Shown here piece by piece: positions 28,174 to 36,736 of a stretch of DNA of 64,000 bases. The notes below the pieces were generated by a model. The model saw nothing but the letters and a program-made list of their open reading frames with translations. It had not been told where the DNA came from and ran no database searches. Made by a program: the position numbers and the translations under genes. Origin of the DNA: Pedobacter jeongneungensis (GTDB lineage: Bacteria > Bacteroidota > Bacteroidia > Sphingobacteriales > Sphingobacteriaceae); assembly GCF_000633455.1 (NCBI RefSeq), contig NZ_AYMG01000016.1, forward strand, positions 124,001 through 188,000, in the 5' to 3' direction. How positions within the stretch are numbered: position 1 is the stretch's first letter; every line of letters starts with the position of its first letter.

Positions 28174-29382
28174 TTAAAAAGGAAGATCATCATCTTCATC
28201 GGGAGCAGGCGGCGTATAAAAGGCCATTACTTCGGGCTTTTGGTGACAGAGTACGAAAAAATCGGTCTTCGCCCTGGTGATGGCCACGTAGTAATGATTA
28301 AGGGTTGCCTTAGGCCGCCCGTCTTTGTTTAGCGTGTTGGTGGCGACGTCGGCCCTTTCGAAAAACGGCAAAACCACTACGTCAAACTCCAATCCCTTAC
28401 AAGATTCAAATGTAGTAATGAATGGCGAACTTAACCTAACTTGCATTGCTTTTTCATCAATTTTGCTCATGCCGTAATAATAGTAAGAAAAAGAGCGTGC
28501 CAGCGGGGCGTTCATTGCGCATGAGTAGCCGTTTTGTTCCAAGTGCGTCTTGATGATTGTGATTTCCTCGGTTGAGTGTACTAATATTCCGATGTTACTG
28601 TTTGCGTTGGCTTGGATAATCTCCAGCAGGGTATTTAGCTGCTGGGCTTGATTCAGATTTAACCTAATATCCGGCTGATTACCACTCTTGAGTCTATCGG
28701 TGTTCATCCTGAGTACTCTGGGGTCGCTTTTCATAAACTCCTTGGCGAATTCAAAGATCTCTTTGGTGTTGCGGTAATTCAACTGGAGATATTGCCGGTC
28801 GCTAGCAGGATCTTGGCTTTTTAATGCCTCCAGGATCACATCTTCCAATTCATCAGTGGTGTAATGTCCCTTGTAATTCTGTGCACGATCCGCACCAACG
28901 GAGACGACTTCGCTTAAAATGAAAGCATTTTGATAAACGGTCCTGGGTAAATCCTGCCCCTCATCAAAAAAAAGTTCGTCAAACTTGCCCTGTTCGGCCG
29001 CGTAGGATTCGAAATTTGTCTTGGTTTCTTCCGCCGCTTCCTGTGGGTTATAGTAAGTGATGTTACTGTAGTGCCAATAGTAAAAAGTGGAGAGCTGATT
29101 GTCGACCACTTGGTCAACCTGCTGCTGATCGAAATCACCGAACAGTTCCTCTGAGCGATCCTTGAGTGTTCCTTTGATGGAGTAAATCAAAGCGCGATTG
29201 TAGGTGAAGAGCATGATATTCTTTTGTTCTAACACCGTCCTCAAAAAGCGGTAAATGGTGACAACGGTTTTGCCACTTCCGGGGCCTCCAGTAATGAGCA
29301 TTGGGGTTCTTGGATCATAGGCCAACTGCTGGTCACTATTGAGCGCAGTGATGGCCGGCAAGAAAAACTTAAATTCCGGCAT
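28174..29382 (-). CDS. UvrD-like SF1 helicase with SSB-type C-terminal tail
   Basis: About 402 residues from the ATG at 29382; an in-frame TTG at 29433 would add 17. It has superfamily 1 motifs in order: LITGGPGSGKT (Walker A), ELFFDEGQDLP (motif II), LQLNYRNTKEI (motif IV-like), TFESCKGLEFDVVVLP (motif V) and HYYVAITRAKTDF (motif VI). It is short for a UvrD/Rep helicase, with reduced 1B/2B inserts. It ends TPPAPDEDDDLPF; the last six residues are identical to the acidic tip of bacterial single-stranded-DNA-binding proteins. It is the first gene of the three-gene operon. Confidence 0.85.
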   Translation of the reverse strand: MPEFKFFLPAITALNSDQQLAYDPRTPMLITGGPGSGKTVVTIYRFLRTVLEQKNIMLFTYNRALIYSIKGTLKDRSEELFGDFDQQQVDQVVDNQLSTFYYWHYSNITYYNPQEAAEETKTNFESYAAEQGKFDELFFDEGQDLPRTVYQNAFILSEVVSVGADRAQNYKGHYTTDELEDVILEALKSQDPASDRQYLQLNYRNTKEIFEFAKEFMKSDPRVLRMNTDRLKSGNQPDIRLNLNQAQQLNTLLEIIQANANSNIGILVHSTEEITIIKTHLEQNGYSCAMNAPLARSFSYYYYGMSKIDEKAMQVRLSSPFITTFESCKGLEFDVVVLPFFERADVATNTLNKDGRPKATLNHYYVAITRAKTDFFVLCHQKPEVMAFYTPPAPDEDDDLPF

Positions 29383-29595
29383 TATATTTTTTTGAGAGGT
29401 TAATAAATTTACACCCGGTAAATTGTTCCACAATTCCCTCGGGGCGTTTATACAAAAATATAATTTCTTGCCAAAATCGCTTCATTTTAAGACAATAAAA
29501 AATAAATTTGAGTTTTACTAATATTTTTAGTAATTTCATATCAAATACTCATTCCTGGAGAATTGTCCCGAAATACTTACCTTTGCGAAGCGTTT

Positions 29596-30234
29596 ATGAA
29601 AAACCGCCCAAAATTCGACCTTTTTAATCCCCCACCCCAGCAGCCTTTACCTGCCGCCGTGGATGTGGTTACGATGCCCGTCCCTATACCCGGCCTGGAC
29701 TACCGGGAGGATTTTATTACCCCCGAAGAGGAAGACAATTTGCTGGCCAATATTGCGGCAGAGCCCTGGCTGGGTGATCTTAAACGCAGGGTTCAGCACT
29801 ATGGCTGGAAATACGATTACCGTGCCCGTTCACTGGACTACAACATGTATTTAGGGCCTTTACCGGTGTGGATTGAGGTCATTGCCGATAAACTCATCCA
29901 GCAAGGATTGATCAAGGAATGTCCCGACCAGGTGATTATCAATGAATACAAACCCGGTCAAGGCATTGCCAATCACGTTGACTGTGAGCCTTGTTTTGGC
30001 GATACGATCATCTCGTTGAGTCTGGGTTCCGCCTGTACAATGAATTTCATTGAATCGCTAAGCAAACAAAAACGCGAGGTAATCTTGAAACCCAGAAGCG
30101 TGGTAGCCATCTCCGCACAGGCCCGTTACGACTGGTCACATGGCATTCCAGCACGATTGGCAGATGAAATCGATGGAATCAGGGTAAACCGGTCACTTAG
30201 GATATCAATGACCTTTAGAAAGACGATCGTTTAA
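29596..30234 (+). CDS. AlkB-type 2-oxoglutarate/Fe(II) dioxygenase
   Basis: 212 residues from the ATG at 29596; an upstream TTG frame is unlikely. The Fe(II) and 2-oxoglutarate residues fit the AlkB family: the H-x-D in GIANHVDCEPCFGDTI, the distal His in YDWSHGIPAR and the Arg pair in RVNRSLRISMTFRK. The YGWKYDYRAR and INEYKPGQGI segments are also typical. Members oxidatively remove alkyl groups from nucleic-acid bases. It is transcribed divergently from the helicase operon and convergently with the DUF6119-like gene, so it may belong functionally to the island or be an ordinary repair gene. Confidence 0.88.
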   Translation: MKNRPKFDLFNPPPQQPLPAAVDVVTMPVPIPGLDYREDFITPEEEDNLLANIAAEPWLGDLKRRVQHYGWKYDYRARSLDYNMYLGPLPVWIEVIADKLIQQGLIKECPDQVIINEYKPGQGIANHVDCEPCFGDTIISLSLGSACTMNFIESLSKQKREVILKPRSVVAISAQARYDWSHGIPARLADEIDGIRVNRSLRISMTFRKTIV

Positions 30235-30344
30235 AGTACTGCGCGAACTCGCCACTCAAATAATATATCCTTTCCGGGTCGTTATGCCTGTTCAGATTTC
30301 TCGACATCAGCTCCATTCCCAGATAAATTCCTTATATCGAAATG

Positions 30345-32129
30345 CTACCGCAACTGTTCGATCTGGAAGTTTATTTCCAAGTTGTTCATATTCTTGGCCA
30401 GTTCGTTTAGGGAGAATTTGGCAATATTGGACTCAAATTGGTCTATCTGGGTCAGCAGTGTACGATGACTTTTCGCAGTGTCCTGAACGGCCAGTACAAA
30501 AATAAACTTTCGGTTTGTGAATAAGTCGATAAACGCCCTTTTCTTTAAATTCGCAAATTGTGCCCTGACGTTCTGGGAATATTGCGTAGGTCCCTTGCTT
30601 GCTGTAACCGTATCGTAAAGTTTGCCTAAAAATTGGTAGCCATTTTTCTCATCTTCCTGTACACGTCTAGCCGCGATCAGTACCTGGGCGCACAGGTCCC
30701 GCATGGTATTGGTAAAGCCTTTTTTGACGTGGTAAAAGTAAATATTGTTTTGGTCCCAGCGCAGGATATCACAGACCTCGATGTTCGATGGCGTAAACTT
30801 ATCAAATACCAGTGCATTGGAGTCACCAATGTAGGAGGCATTATAATCATTTTCCGAGTCATAGCTGCCCGCCCAAGGGCCCATTGCAGGTCCGCGGTAT
30901 TCTCTTGAAGCCAGGAACGACTTGCAGCTTTCATTGATCTTATCGATCATGGTCTTGCCGATCTCATACCAATCTTTTTCGATGAGAAAGTAACTTTTTA
31001 AGTTGTGGCGTTCCTCGGTGCAGTAATGGCTGCGCATTGGGTCGGTGGTTAGCTCTGTTCCAGCATCGTCATAGGTTATGATTGAAGAGAGAGACACGGT
31101 CCGTTCAAAGTCGGCTTGGGAAAGCGTGGAATCTACCTTACGAATCTCATCGAGTAGCGTCTGGACCTCTCGAATGGGCTCATCGCTCCTAAAGTCATAC
31201 TCGTCTCTGCCGATTTTAAAATAAAAAATGGTGTATGTGGAAAGGTAGTACTTCTCGAAGTCCCTGTGGCTGATTTCTACATCACAGATTTTAACGGGAT
31301 CTAGGTAATTTAGGTATACCTTGCCATCAAGCTGGCCATTTAAGGCTTTAATCAATGGCAGTTTTCCCCTACCGAGTTTTTCTACCGAGTTGATCTCCAT
31401 TTGTGGGGTGGTCTTGAGCAGGCCCTCACATTTGGTAATGATCTGTAGCAGCTGTTTGAATGAGATCGATTTTTTGATGGAAAAGCTGTTTTTGGCAATG
31501 CAGAGGCTTTCGGATTTGATTTCGCCCGAAGTAAAGCCGAATACATTGACAAGCTTGTCTACCGCAACGGTGGCGTTGAGTTCGTTGTAAATGCTACCAA
31601 AGCTTTCGTTATCGTAAAGATTATAATCGTTTCTAAAGATCTTGACCGAGCCTAAAATTCCCCCTACCAGGCTTCTTTCCTTTGAGGACCTGAGCGCTTT
31701 GTCTTCGGGCTTTAAAATCCGGGCAAGGATCTGCAACCCCAGGTCATTTGTGGCAATGTCTTGGATGACCATGTGCCCGGTGCCGCCGGTGGATGCATAG
31801 TAGCATTTGCCCTTTTTGGAATAAAGGAGCAGGATATAACTTTCGTTGTTGGTTTTATCGCTTTTTAAAATTGGCTCACCAGGTTGAGCAATACTTGCAA
31901 TAAATTCTTTCCACTTGATGTCGCTGGTCTTTTTTTTAAAAAATAGGCTGATATCGTAATTCGAATTTAAATTGGGGGTTACTTTTTGTGCCTTGTATCC
32001 TTTGTCCTTCATCAGCTTGGCTAGGTAAGCATCGTTGATGGTTTGGGTAGTGGCTTTGGTGATGCCTTTGCCGGAGATGGTGATGGCATCTTTTAGTAGA
32101 TAGAAACTGCTTTGGATCTTTTCTGACAT
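30345..32129 (-). CDS. TIGR04141/DUF6119-like protein with nuclease-like C-terminal motif
   Basis: 594 residues, the size of the sporadically distributed TIGR04141 (DUF6119) family. Family-like text includes YILLLYSKKGKCYYASTGG with LGLQILARIL, and later GPWAGSYDSENDYNASYIGD. Residues 442-470 read FDKFTPSNIEVCDILRWDQ then YFYHVKKG, which could be a PD-(D/E)xK-type nuclease core (E451, D454, K469) followed by the helix MRDLCAQVLIAARRV. From memory, such genes occur patchily in genomic islands; a defence role is inference. The upstream neighbour is decayed. Confidence 0.65.
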   Translation of the reverse strand: MSEKIQSSFYLLKDAITISGKGITKATTQTINDAYLAKLMKDKGYKAQKVTPNLNSNYDISLFFKKKTSDIKWKEFIASIAQPGEPILKSDKTNNESYILLLYSKKGKCYYASTGGTGHMVIQDIATNDLGLQILARILKPEDKALRSSKERSLVGGILGSVKIFRNDYNLYDNESFGSIYNELNATVAVDKLVNVFGFTSGEIKSESLCIAKNSFSIKKSISFKQLLQIITKCEGLLKTTPQMEINSVEKLGRGKLPLIKALNGQLDGKVYLNYLDPVKICDVEISHRDFEKYYLSTYTIFYFKIGRDEYDFRSDEPIREVQTLLDEIRKVDSTLSQADFERTVSLSSIITYDDAGTELTTDPMRSHYCTEERHNLKSYFLIEKDWYEIGKTMIDKINESCKSFLASREYRGPAMGPWAGSYDSENDYNASYIGDSNALVFDKFTPSNIEVCDILRWDQNNIYFYHVKKGFTNTMRDLCAQVLIAARRVQEDEKNGYQFLGKLYDTVTASKGPTQYSQNVRAQFANLKKRAFIDLFTNRKFIFVLAVQDTAKSHRTLLTQIDQFESNIAKFSLNELAKNMNNLEINFQIEQLR

Positions 32130-32140
32130 GAGGGTTAAAA

Positions 32141-32932
32141 TTAGATGAATTTGAAGCGTTGCAAATCCTCAAGCGACCAGCTGGTGAACTTTAACCAAAT
32201 AGCTTTGGAGCTTTGCATCGCTAAGATAGGCTCAAATTTTGAAAACCCAATACGGTTTCCCGTAAATTTAGATTTAGCTCGCTTTGAGCTCGTTAGCATC
32301 GGCCAAAATCGCAAAATTAATCTTCTACATCTTCCTGAAGTAAAAAGGCTTGCAGATTCTTATATATTGACGTTGAATCATTCGTCAGCCAATAGTAGAA
32401 TTCTTGGTGTTGATCTTTCAAGGTGTAGAGTAAAAGTAGATGTTCCGCGGAACGAAACCTCGTATCGCGGAAAAGGGCTTCTAGAACGCGTTACGCTTGT
32501 TACTTTTCAGATCCGCATTGAGCTCGACGCTATCAATGCAGCTGATCAGAATTTCCCGGTTTTCTGGCGTGTTTTCTACATCCTGAAAGTCAAAACCATG
32601 TTCGCGAAGGTCAAAAAGATTAAAACAGGTGAGCACATCTTTTTCGTTTGGATTTTTTTTTCAATAGCAAATCTGCTGACATTTGTTCTAATGCCGTTTT
32701 TGCAAAATGGGCAATATCTCGTGAGAAATTGGGTTGTTGTAAGTTGATGAGTGCCACTGAGACGCCTAGGGCGTAGATTTCTTGATCACTAAGTTCATCG
32801 AGCTCTTTTTCAAAATCGATCTGCACTTTTCGTTGCCTAAGTTCTCGAGGATGGCTTCGATTTGTGCTTCCTGCTCATTTTTGATATCCAGGCAACGCCT
32901 AGCTAAGATGTCTGAAATTTTCAAAATGATTT
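32141..32932 (-). pseudogene. decayed gene of unknown family upstream of the DUF6119-like gene
   Basis: Successive minus-strand frames join into one protein-like sequence. It begins KISDILARRCLDIKNEQEAQ, continues QIDFEKELDELSDQEIYALG, then NLFDLREHGFDFQDVEN, TRFRSAEHLLLLYTLKDQ, and finally NRIGFSKFEPILAMQSSKA up to a stop at 32141. At least four frameshifts are needed. I do not recognise the family. It lies between the restriction-endonuclease remnant and the DUF6119-like gene on the same strand and may once have linked them in an operon. Confidence 0.55.
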
Positions 32933-32942
32933 GAGTTTGTTG

Positions 32943-33267
32943 TTAATTTAGAAAATAGGTTAAGTAAGGTAATCCAGCCTTGAAAAACATTAAGTTTTCG
33001 GGCTCAGATACAAACCAGGCGAAATAATCCCAGGTGATGGCAGCAACGATTTTTTTTAAAAGCCTGCGTTTCGCGGTCGAGATAGGCTGTAACGAAAGTG
33101 ACGGTATTATGTGGAAATCCTGCGGCATCGGTAAGCTCATAGATGGCTTCCTTTCTCCGATCGCTAACTGGTCCATCGCTAGCCACTACTTCGATAAATA
33201 CCAGAACCGGGTTGTTAGGTGCTAGATTAAGTAAAATCTTTTTTAATGGTCGTTTTCCGTTGAAAAA
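32943..33267 (-). pseudogene. BsuBI/PstI-like restriction endonuclease remnant
   Basis: The preserved part reads LKKILLNLAPNNPVLVFIEV, VASDGPVSDRRKEAIYELT and TVTFVTAYLDRETQAFKK, then after a shift in a run of A residues IVAAITWDYFAWFVSEPENL to the stop at 32943. This matches, from memory, the C-terminal domain of BsuBI/PstI type II restriction enzymes (V-E-V-V-A-S-D-G-P, F-V-T-A-Y-x-D-R, W-x-x-F-A-W-x-x-x-E-P). The N-terminal part is absent and one frameshift is present, so no active enzyme is made. No partner adenine methylase gene is seen. Confidence 0.75.
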
Positions 33268-33489
33268 CTATTTATCGGTTTTTGTAAACTCAAAAAACTA
33301 TTTTAGCATCACTAAATAAAAACTCTTTACATACTTCGCAATGCATTTGACATCCATCATGGGTTTATTGTCAGGTCTCAAAGCTTCGCAAAATATCTGC
33401 TAAAATATGCAAGCAAAAAATAAAATTAATGCCTCGGACTATTTTTAATTTCATGTGAGATGCGTACTATTACAAATTAATTTTCGCTC

Positions 33490-35280
33490 ATGCCTTTAAA
33501 ACCATTTGATAGCTTTACTATAGCGCCAGAAAAACACGAACGTTTGTGGAAGAACGCAATTATCGTTTTCGACTCTTCTGCACTTTTGGATATGTACTTT
33601 TACTCGTCCAAGACTAAACAGGTTGTTATAGATGAGATTTTCAACAAGCTGGATGGAAGGCTATGGATACCTCATCAAGTAAATTACGAATTTTTAAAGA
33701 ATCGATCAAAGGTCATCCTAAAGCCCGTTGGAAGCTACAAGGTATTGGAAGGAGAACTCAAAGAAACAGTGAATGATATTTATAAAAAATATCAAACCGG
33801 AATAAGAGAATTAAAATCAAAGACGAAAAAGGATGACAAGCATCCGGTGCTTGATCAAAACATTTTTCAGGAACTCGACGATATTAACCAGCAGCATGAA
33901 TCTGCATTAAAAGCACTTGGAGAGAAAATCAAAGAAGCCATAAAAGATCAAACCCTGGAAATCGAACGCACAGCTGAAAACGACATTCTACTAGCGGCAA
34001 TCGATAAATTCTTTGACGTTGGTGATGAACAGTCTTTTTCTCGACAAATGGCTTTGGTAGAAGAAGGAAAGAAACGCTATGAATTCCAAATTCCACCTGG
34101 ATATGAAGATGGTACTGGTAAAGATAAAAAAACCGGAACGCAAATATTTGGTGACCTGTTTATTTGGAAGGATATTATTGAGCAGGCCAAGATCACGAAA
34201 AAACCAATTGTTTTCATCTGCAACGACCTTAAAGCCGACTGGTGTGAAAAAAACGAAAACACGCCCACCTATGTCGAATACCCAAGACACGAACTGATAA
34301 AGGAGATTTGGGACGAAGCTGGTGTCGAATTCTGGATGTACAGTAATCCACAATTACTTTATTTTGCTCAAAAATATCTCCAAAGCGAAATCACTGCTGA
34401 CCAGATCAAGGAAGTTAATGCAGTCGCTAAGCAAAGAGAAATCTCAAATGAAGATGGCTTAAGTTGCGTTTTTACCTGGCCGGTGGACGAAACAACAGGT
34501 ATTCCCGGTGAATTTGCTCTCGAAAAATCACTGATGTTTTTGATCGGGCATCAGTACAACCCCCTAAAGGTTGACTGGGGTGATGGATCTCCCCTGGAAA
34601 TTGTTTCATCAAAGCAAGCCGTTTATCATAAATATCCAGCAGCAGGTCAATATACAGTACGCATCTACGGCTCACTGTTTTGGTTCTGTGCAATGGGAAT
34701 AGGGCCTGGGCGCGGAATTCAGTTTCCTGCCGTTTCAGAACTTTCCATACCTAATGGTATGAATTTGCACCGTTTGCAATCAGTGTCTGGACATCTGACG
34801 ACACTAGACCTAAGCACTATGCCAGATTTGGTGCAACTTCTTGTTGGAAACAATCTGTTAACATCGCTCGATGTTAAGCGCTCAGAAAAATTGATGCTTC
34901 TCTATTGCGATAATAACCAACTCACGCAACTCGACTTATCAGGTAATTTATTTTTGGAAAGATTGCTGTGCAGTGAAAATAAAATAACACAGTTGGACCT
35001 TTCAAAGAACAACATTATCGAGAGGTTGAATTGCCGAGGAAATCTATTGGTAAAGATAGACTTAACCAATAATAATAATCTGGTAGAATTAAACTGCGGT
35101 AATAACAGACTCAACAAAGAGGCTTTAGATGATATTTTTGAAAAGTTGCCAAATGTTAATCAGGGAAAATTATGCATCACAGGCAATCCAGGAGCGGATA
35201 CCTGCAACAGAAAGATTGCACTCGCTAAAGGGTGGAAATTTGAACACAATCCAAATTACCTTCCCGAGTTGGGAAGTTGA
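33490..35280 (+). CDS. PIN-like RNase fused to PKD-like and leucine-rich repeat domains
   Basis: 596 residues, no signal peptide. Residues 20-290 resemble the PIN_8 (DUF4935) type of PIN nuclease: D28 in IIVFDSSALLDMY, E67 in VNYEFLKNR, D222 in FGDLFIWKDII and D246 in IVFICNDLKADW. Residues 360-392 read VDWGDGSPLE and YHKYPAAGQYTVRI, a PKD-like fold. Residues 415-560 hold about six leucine-rich repeats of the LxxLxCxxNxLxxLDLS kind. The long helical insert (90-200) is typical of this PIN group. It is monocistronic, with a Crp-like gene next. RNA cleavage controlled by the LRR part is inference. Confidence 0.75.
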   Translation: MPLKPFDSFTIAPEKHERLWKNAIIVFDSSALLDMYFYSSKTKQVVIDEIFNKLDGRLWIPHQVNYEFLKNRSKVILKPVGSYKVLEGELKETVNDIYKKYQTGIRELKSKTKKDDKHPVLDQNIFQELDDINQQHESALKALGEKIKEAIKDQTLEIERTAENDILLAAIDKFFDVGDEQSFSRQMALVEEGKKRYEFQIPPGYEDGTGKDKKTGTQIFGDLFIWKDIIEQAKITKKPIVFICNDLKADWCEKNENTPTYVEYPRHELIKEIWDEAGVEFWMYSNPQLLYFAQKYLQSEITADQIKEVNAVAKQREISNEDGLSCVFTWPVDETTGIPGEFALEKSLMFLIGHQYNPLKVDWGDGSPLEIVSSKQAVYHKYPAAGQYTVRIYGSLFWFCAMGIGPGRGIQFPAVSELSIPNGMNLHRLQSVSGHLTTLDLSTMPDLVQLLVGNNLLTSLDVKRSEKLMLLYCDNNQLTQLDLSGNLFLERLLCSENKITQLDLSKNNIIERLNCRGNLLVKIDLTNNNNLVELNCGNNRLNKEALDDIFEKLPNVNQGKLCITGNPGADTCNRKIALAKGWKFEHNPNYLPELGS

Positions 35281-35529
35281 TGATTATTGCTAACAAAGTT
35301 ATACCCCAAACAAAACGGTAACCTTGGTTCCCTTCAAAAGCGCTTAAAGACTTCTTAATAATGAATTTCCCTTCTACCATTTTTAATAACATTAGTTAAA
35401 AATATTAGAAACATTTTCACAACACAATATTAGATCAAGATCATCCGTTCTAAATGCAGTACCCTTCCGAAAAGTACATTTTATAGGTTAATAGAGCGAG
35501 CGGTTGAATTGTGATACAATCAATTGCCC

Positions 35530-36126
35530 ATGAAAAATTTGATTGAAGAAGCCAATTTATTGGATGTTCTTGGCTTCACCATTCCCCTACCCTCACATTT
35601 GCAGAGTCGTTTAAATGAGGATATTCTAACTCAAGAATTCAGAAGAAAGCATTATCTATTAAGGCCAGGTGAAATTTGCAAAAGATTATACTTTGTTTGT
35701 TCAGGTTTTATTAGAGCCTATTTCATCGACCAAAATGGAAAAGAATGCACAACTTGGTTTGTCGGAAAGGGAGATTTAGTAATATCTGCCAATAGTTTTT
35801 TCAATCAACAGCCTAGTTATGAATATATTCAAGTTTTAAAGAATTGTAAACTTCAATCTTTGACCTGGCATCAAATAAACGCTTTATACGCCGAGTTCCA
35901 TGAAGGCAATCTTCTCGGAAGGATATTTATTCAAAAATATTTTATAAATAGTGAGGAAAGATCAATGTTTCTCAGAATACAACAACCAGAAGAAAGGTAT
36001 GATAGGGTAATGTCGGCACATCCAGATTTAAATCTTCAAACTACACAAACAAATATTGCATCTTACTTAGCGCTCAGCCGAGAGACTTTGAGTAGAATTA
36101 GAAGAAAAAAAATTAGTAAAGTTTGA
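35530..36126 (+). CDS. Crp/Fnr-family transcriptional regulator
   Basis: 198 residues from the ATG at 35530. A cyclic-nucleotide-binding-type beta-roll covers residues 25-135 (YLLRPGEICKRLYFVCSGFI), lacking the strict cAMP-binding Arg/Ser pair, as is usual in Bacteroidota members. A C-terminal helix-turn-helix is TQTNIASYLALSRETLSRIR. It is collinear with the PIN-LRR gene, 250 bp downstream of it, and may or may not regulate it. A second, diverged relative is at 44523. Confidence 0.88.
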   Translation: MKNLIEEANLLDVLGFTIPLPSHLQSRLNEDILTQEFRRKHYLLRPGEICKRLYFVCSGFIRAYFIDQNGKECTTWFVGKGDLVISANSFFNQQPSYEYIQVLKNCKLQSLTWHQINALYAEFHEGNLLGRIFIQKYFINSEERSMFLRIQQPEERYDRVMSAHPDLNLQTTQTNIASYLALSRETLSRIRRKKISKV

Positions 36127-36164
36127 GACACACATATTATAATGAATGCAATGATCTAAAGCTA

Positions 36165-36437
36165 TTATGATTTGATTTCATCATAATCAGAATTGAAAAA
36201 ACTGGATAAAGTGTAGTCTATCTTATTCAATATTTTAATAAGAGTTGAAATCCTTAAATCTTGTGAGCCAGTTTCGTATTTACCATATTGAGCTCTATCA
36301 ATATCATAATGATGTGCGAATTTATCAGAATTACTAAATCCTAAACTTTTACGAATATACTTAAGCCTTATACCAATCTTTTTAATATCATTTGGCAGCA
36401 GTTTATCGTCTAAAGTTTTTTTAACATTTTTTCCCAC
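36165..36437 (-). CDS. XRE-family helix-turn-helix regulator
   Basis: 90 residues. The HTH is IGIRLKYIRKSLGFSNSDKF and then DIDRAQYGKYETGSQDLRIS, a standard Cro/C1-type fold with no other domain. An 18-bp perfect palindrome 36 bp upstream of its start (36473-36490) is a likely autoregulatory operator. The gene converges with the Crp-like gene. Confidence 0.88.
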   Translation of the reverse strand: MGKNVKKTLDDKLLPNDIKKIGIRLKYIRKSLGFSNSDKFAHHYDIDRAQYGKYETGSQDLRISTLIKILNKIDYTLSSFFNSDYDEIKS

Positions 36438-36472
36438 AGGGCACTAATGTGAAAAAAAAGTATCCCAAATTT

Positions 36473-36490
36473 TACTCTTAATTAAGAGTA
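36473..36490. promoter_or_regulatory. 18-bp perfect palindrome, likely XRE operator
   Basis: TACTCTTAATTAAGAGTA lies just upstream of the XRE gene. A Bacteroidota -7-like TATATTTG follows at 36496-36503 on the plus strand, so a repressor bound here could control rightward transcription as well as its own gene. Confidence 0.6.
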
Positions 36491-36612
36491 TTTATTATAT
36501 TTGATTAATAATTAAGGTATTATCAAAGAGTCTCTCTTGACAAATTCTCACATAAATTAGAGCAGAGACAATAGATTTATGCCTATAGCGACTTTTTGTG
36601 TATTTTCGTACG

Positions 36613-36699
36613 CACTATAGCGCTATGGGCTCTATTGTAATTCCAAGCTCCTGGCTGTGAGAAGCCTGTCAAGATGGTTTTTAGAGCCCAGCTATAGTG
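36613..36699 (+). other. predicted structured element (long imperfect hairpin)
   Basis: CACTATAGC (36613-36621), four bases GCTA, then TGGGCTCTA (36626-36634) pair exactly with TAGAGCCCAGCTATAGTG (36682-36699). That gives an 18-bp stem with one 4-nt bulge and a 47-nt loop containing a short GGCT/AGCC stem. There is no T-run, so it is not a terminator. It may be a leader RNA structure or a regulatory RNA between the XRE gene and susC. Confidence 0.45.
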
Positions 36700-36736
36700 T
36701 TCTAACCGCCCGAAGACTCGTAAACAAATACGAGCA

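Noticed and set aside
29578..29585. TACCTTTG, a match to the Bacteroidota -7 promoter element before the AlkB gene
   Set aside because: It lies only about 11 bp from the start codon and lacks a spaced TTG element, so it is probably chance.
32145..32747. 200-codon plus-strand frame
   Set aside because: It runs antisense to protein-like minus-strand frames that join into one decayed gene; it shows no motif itself.
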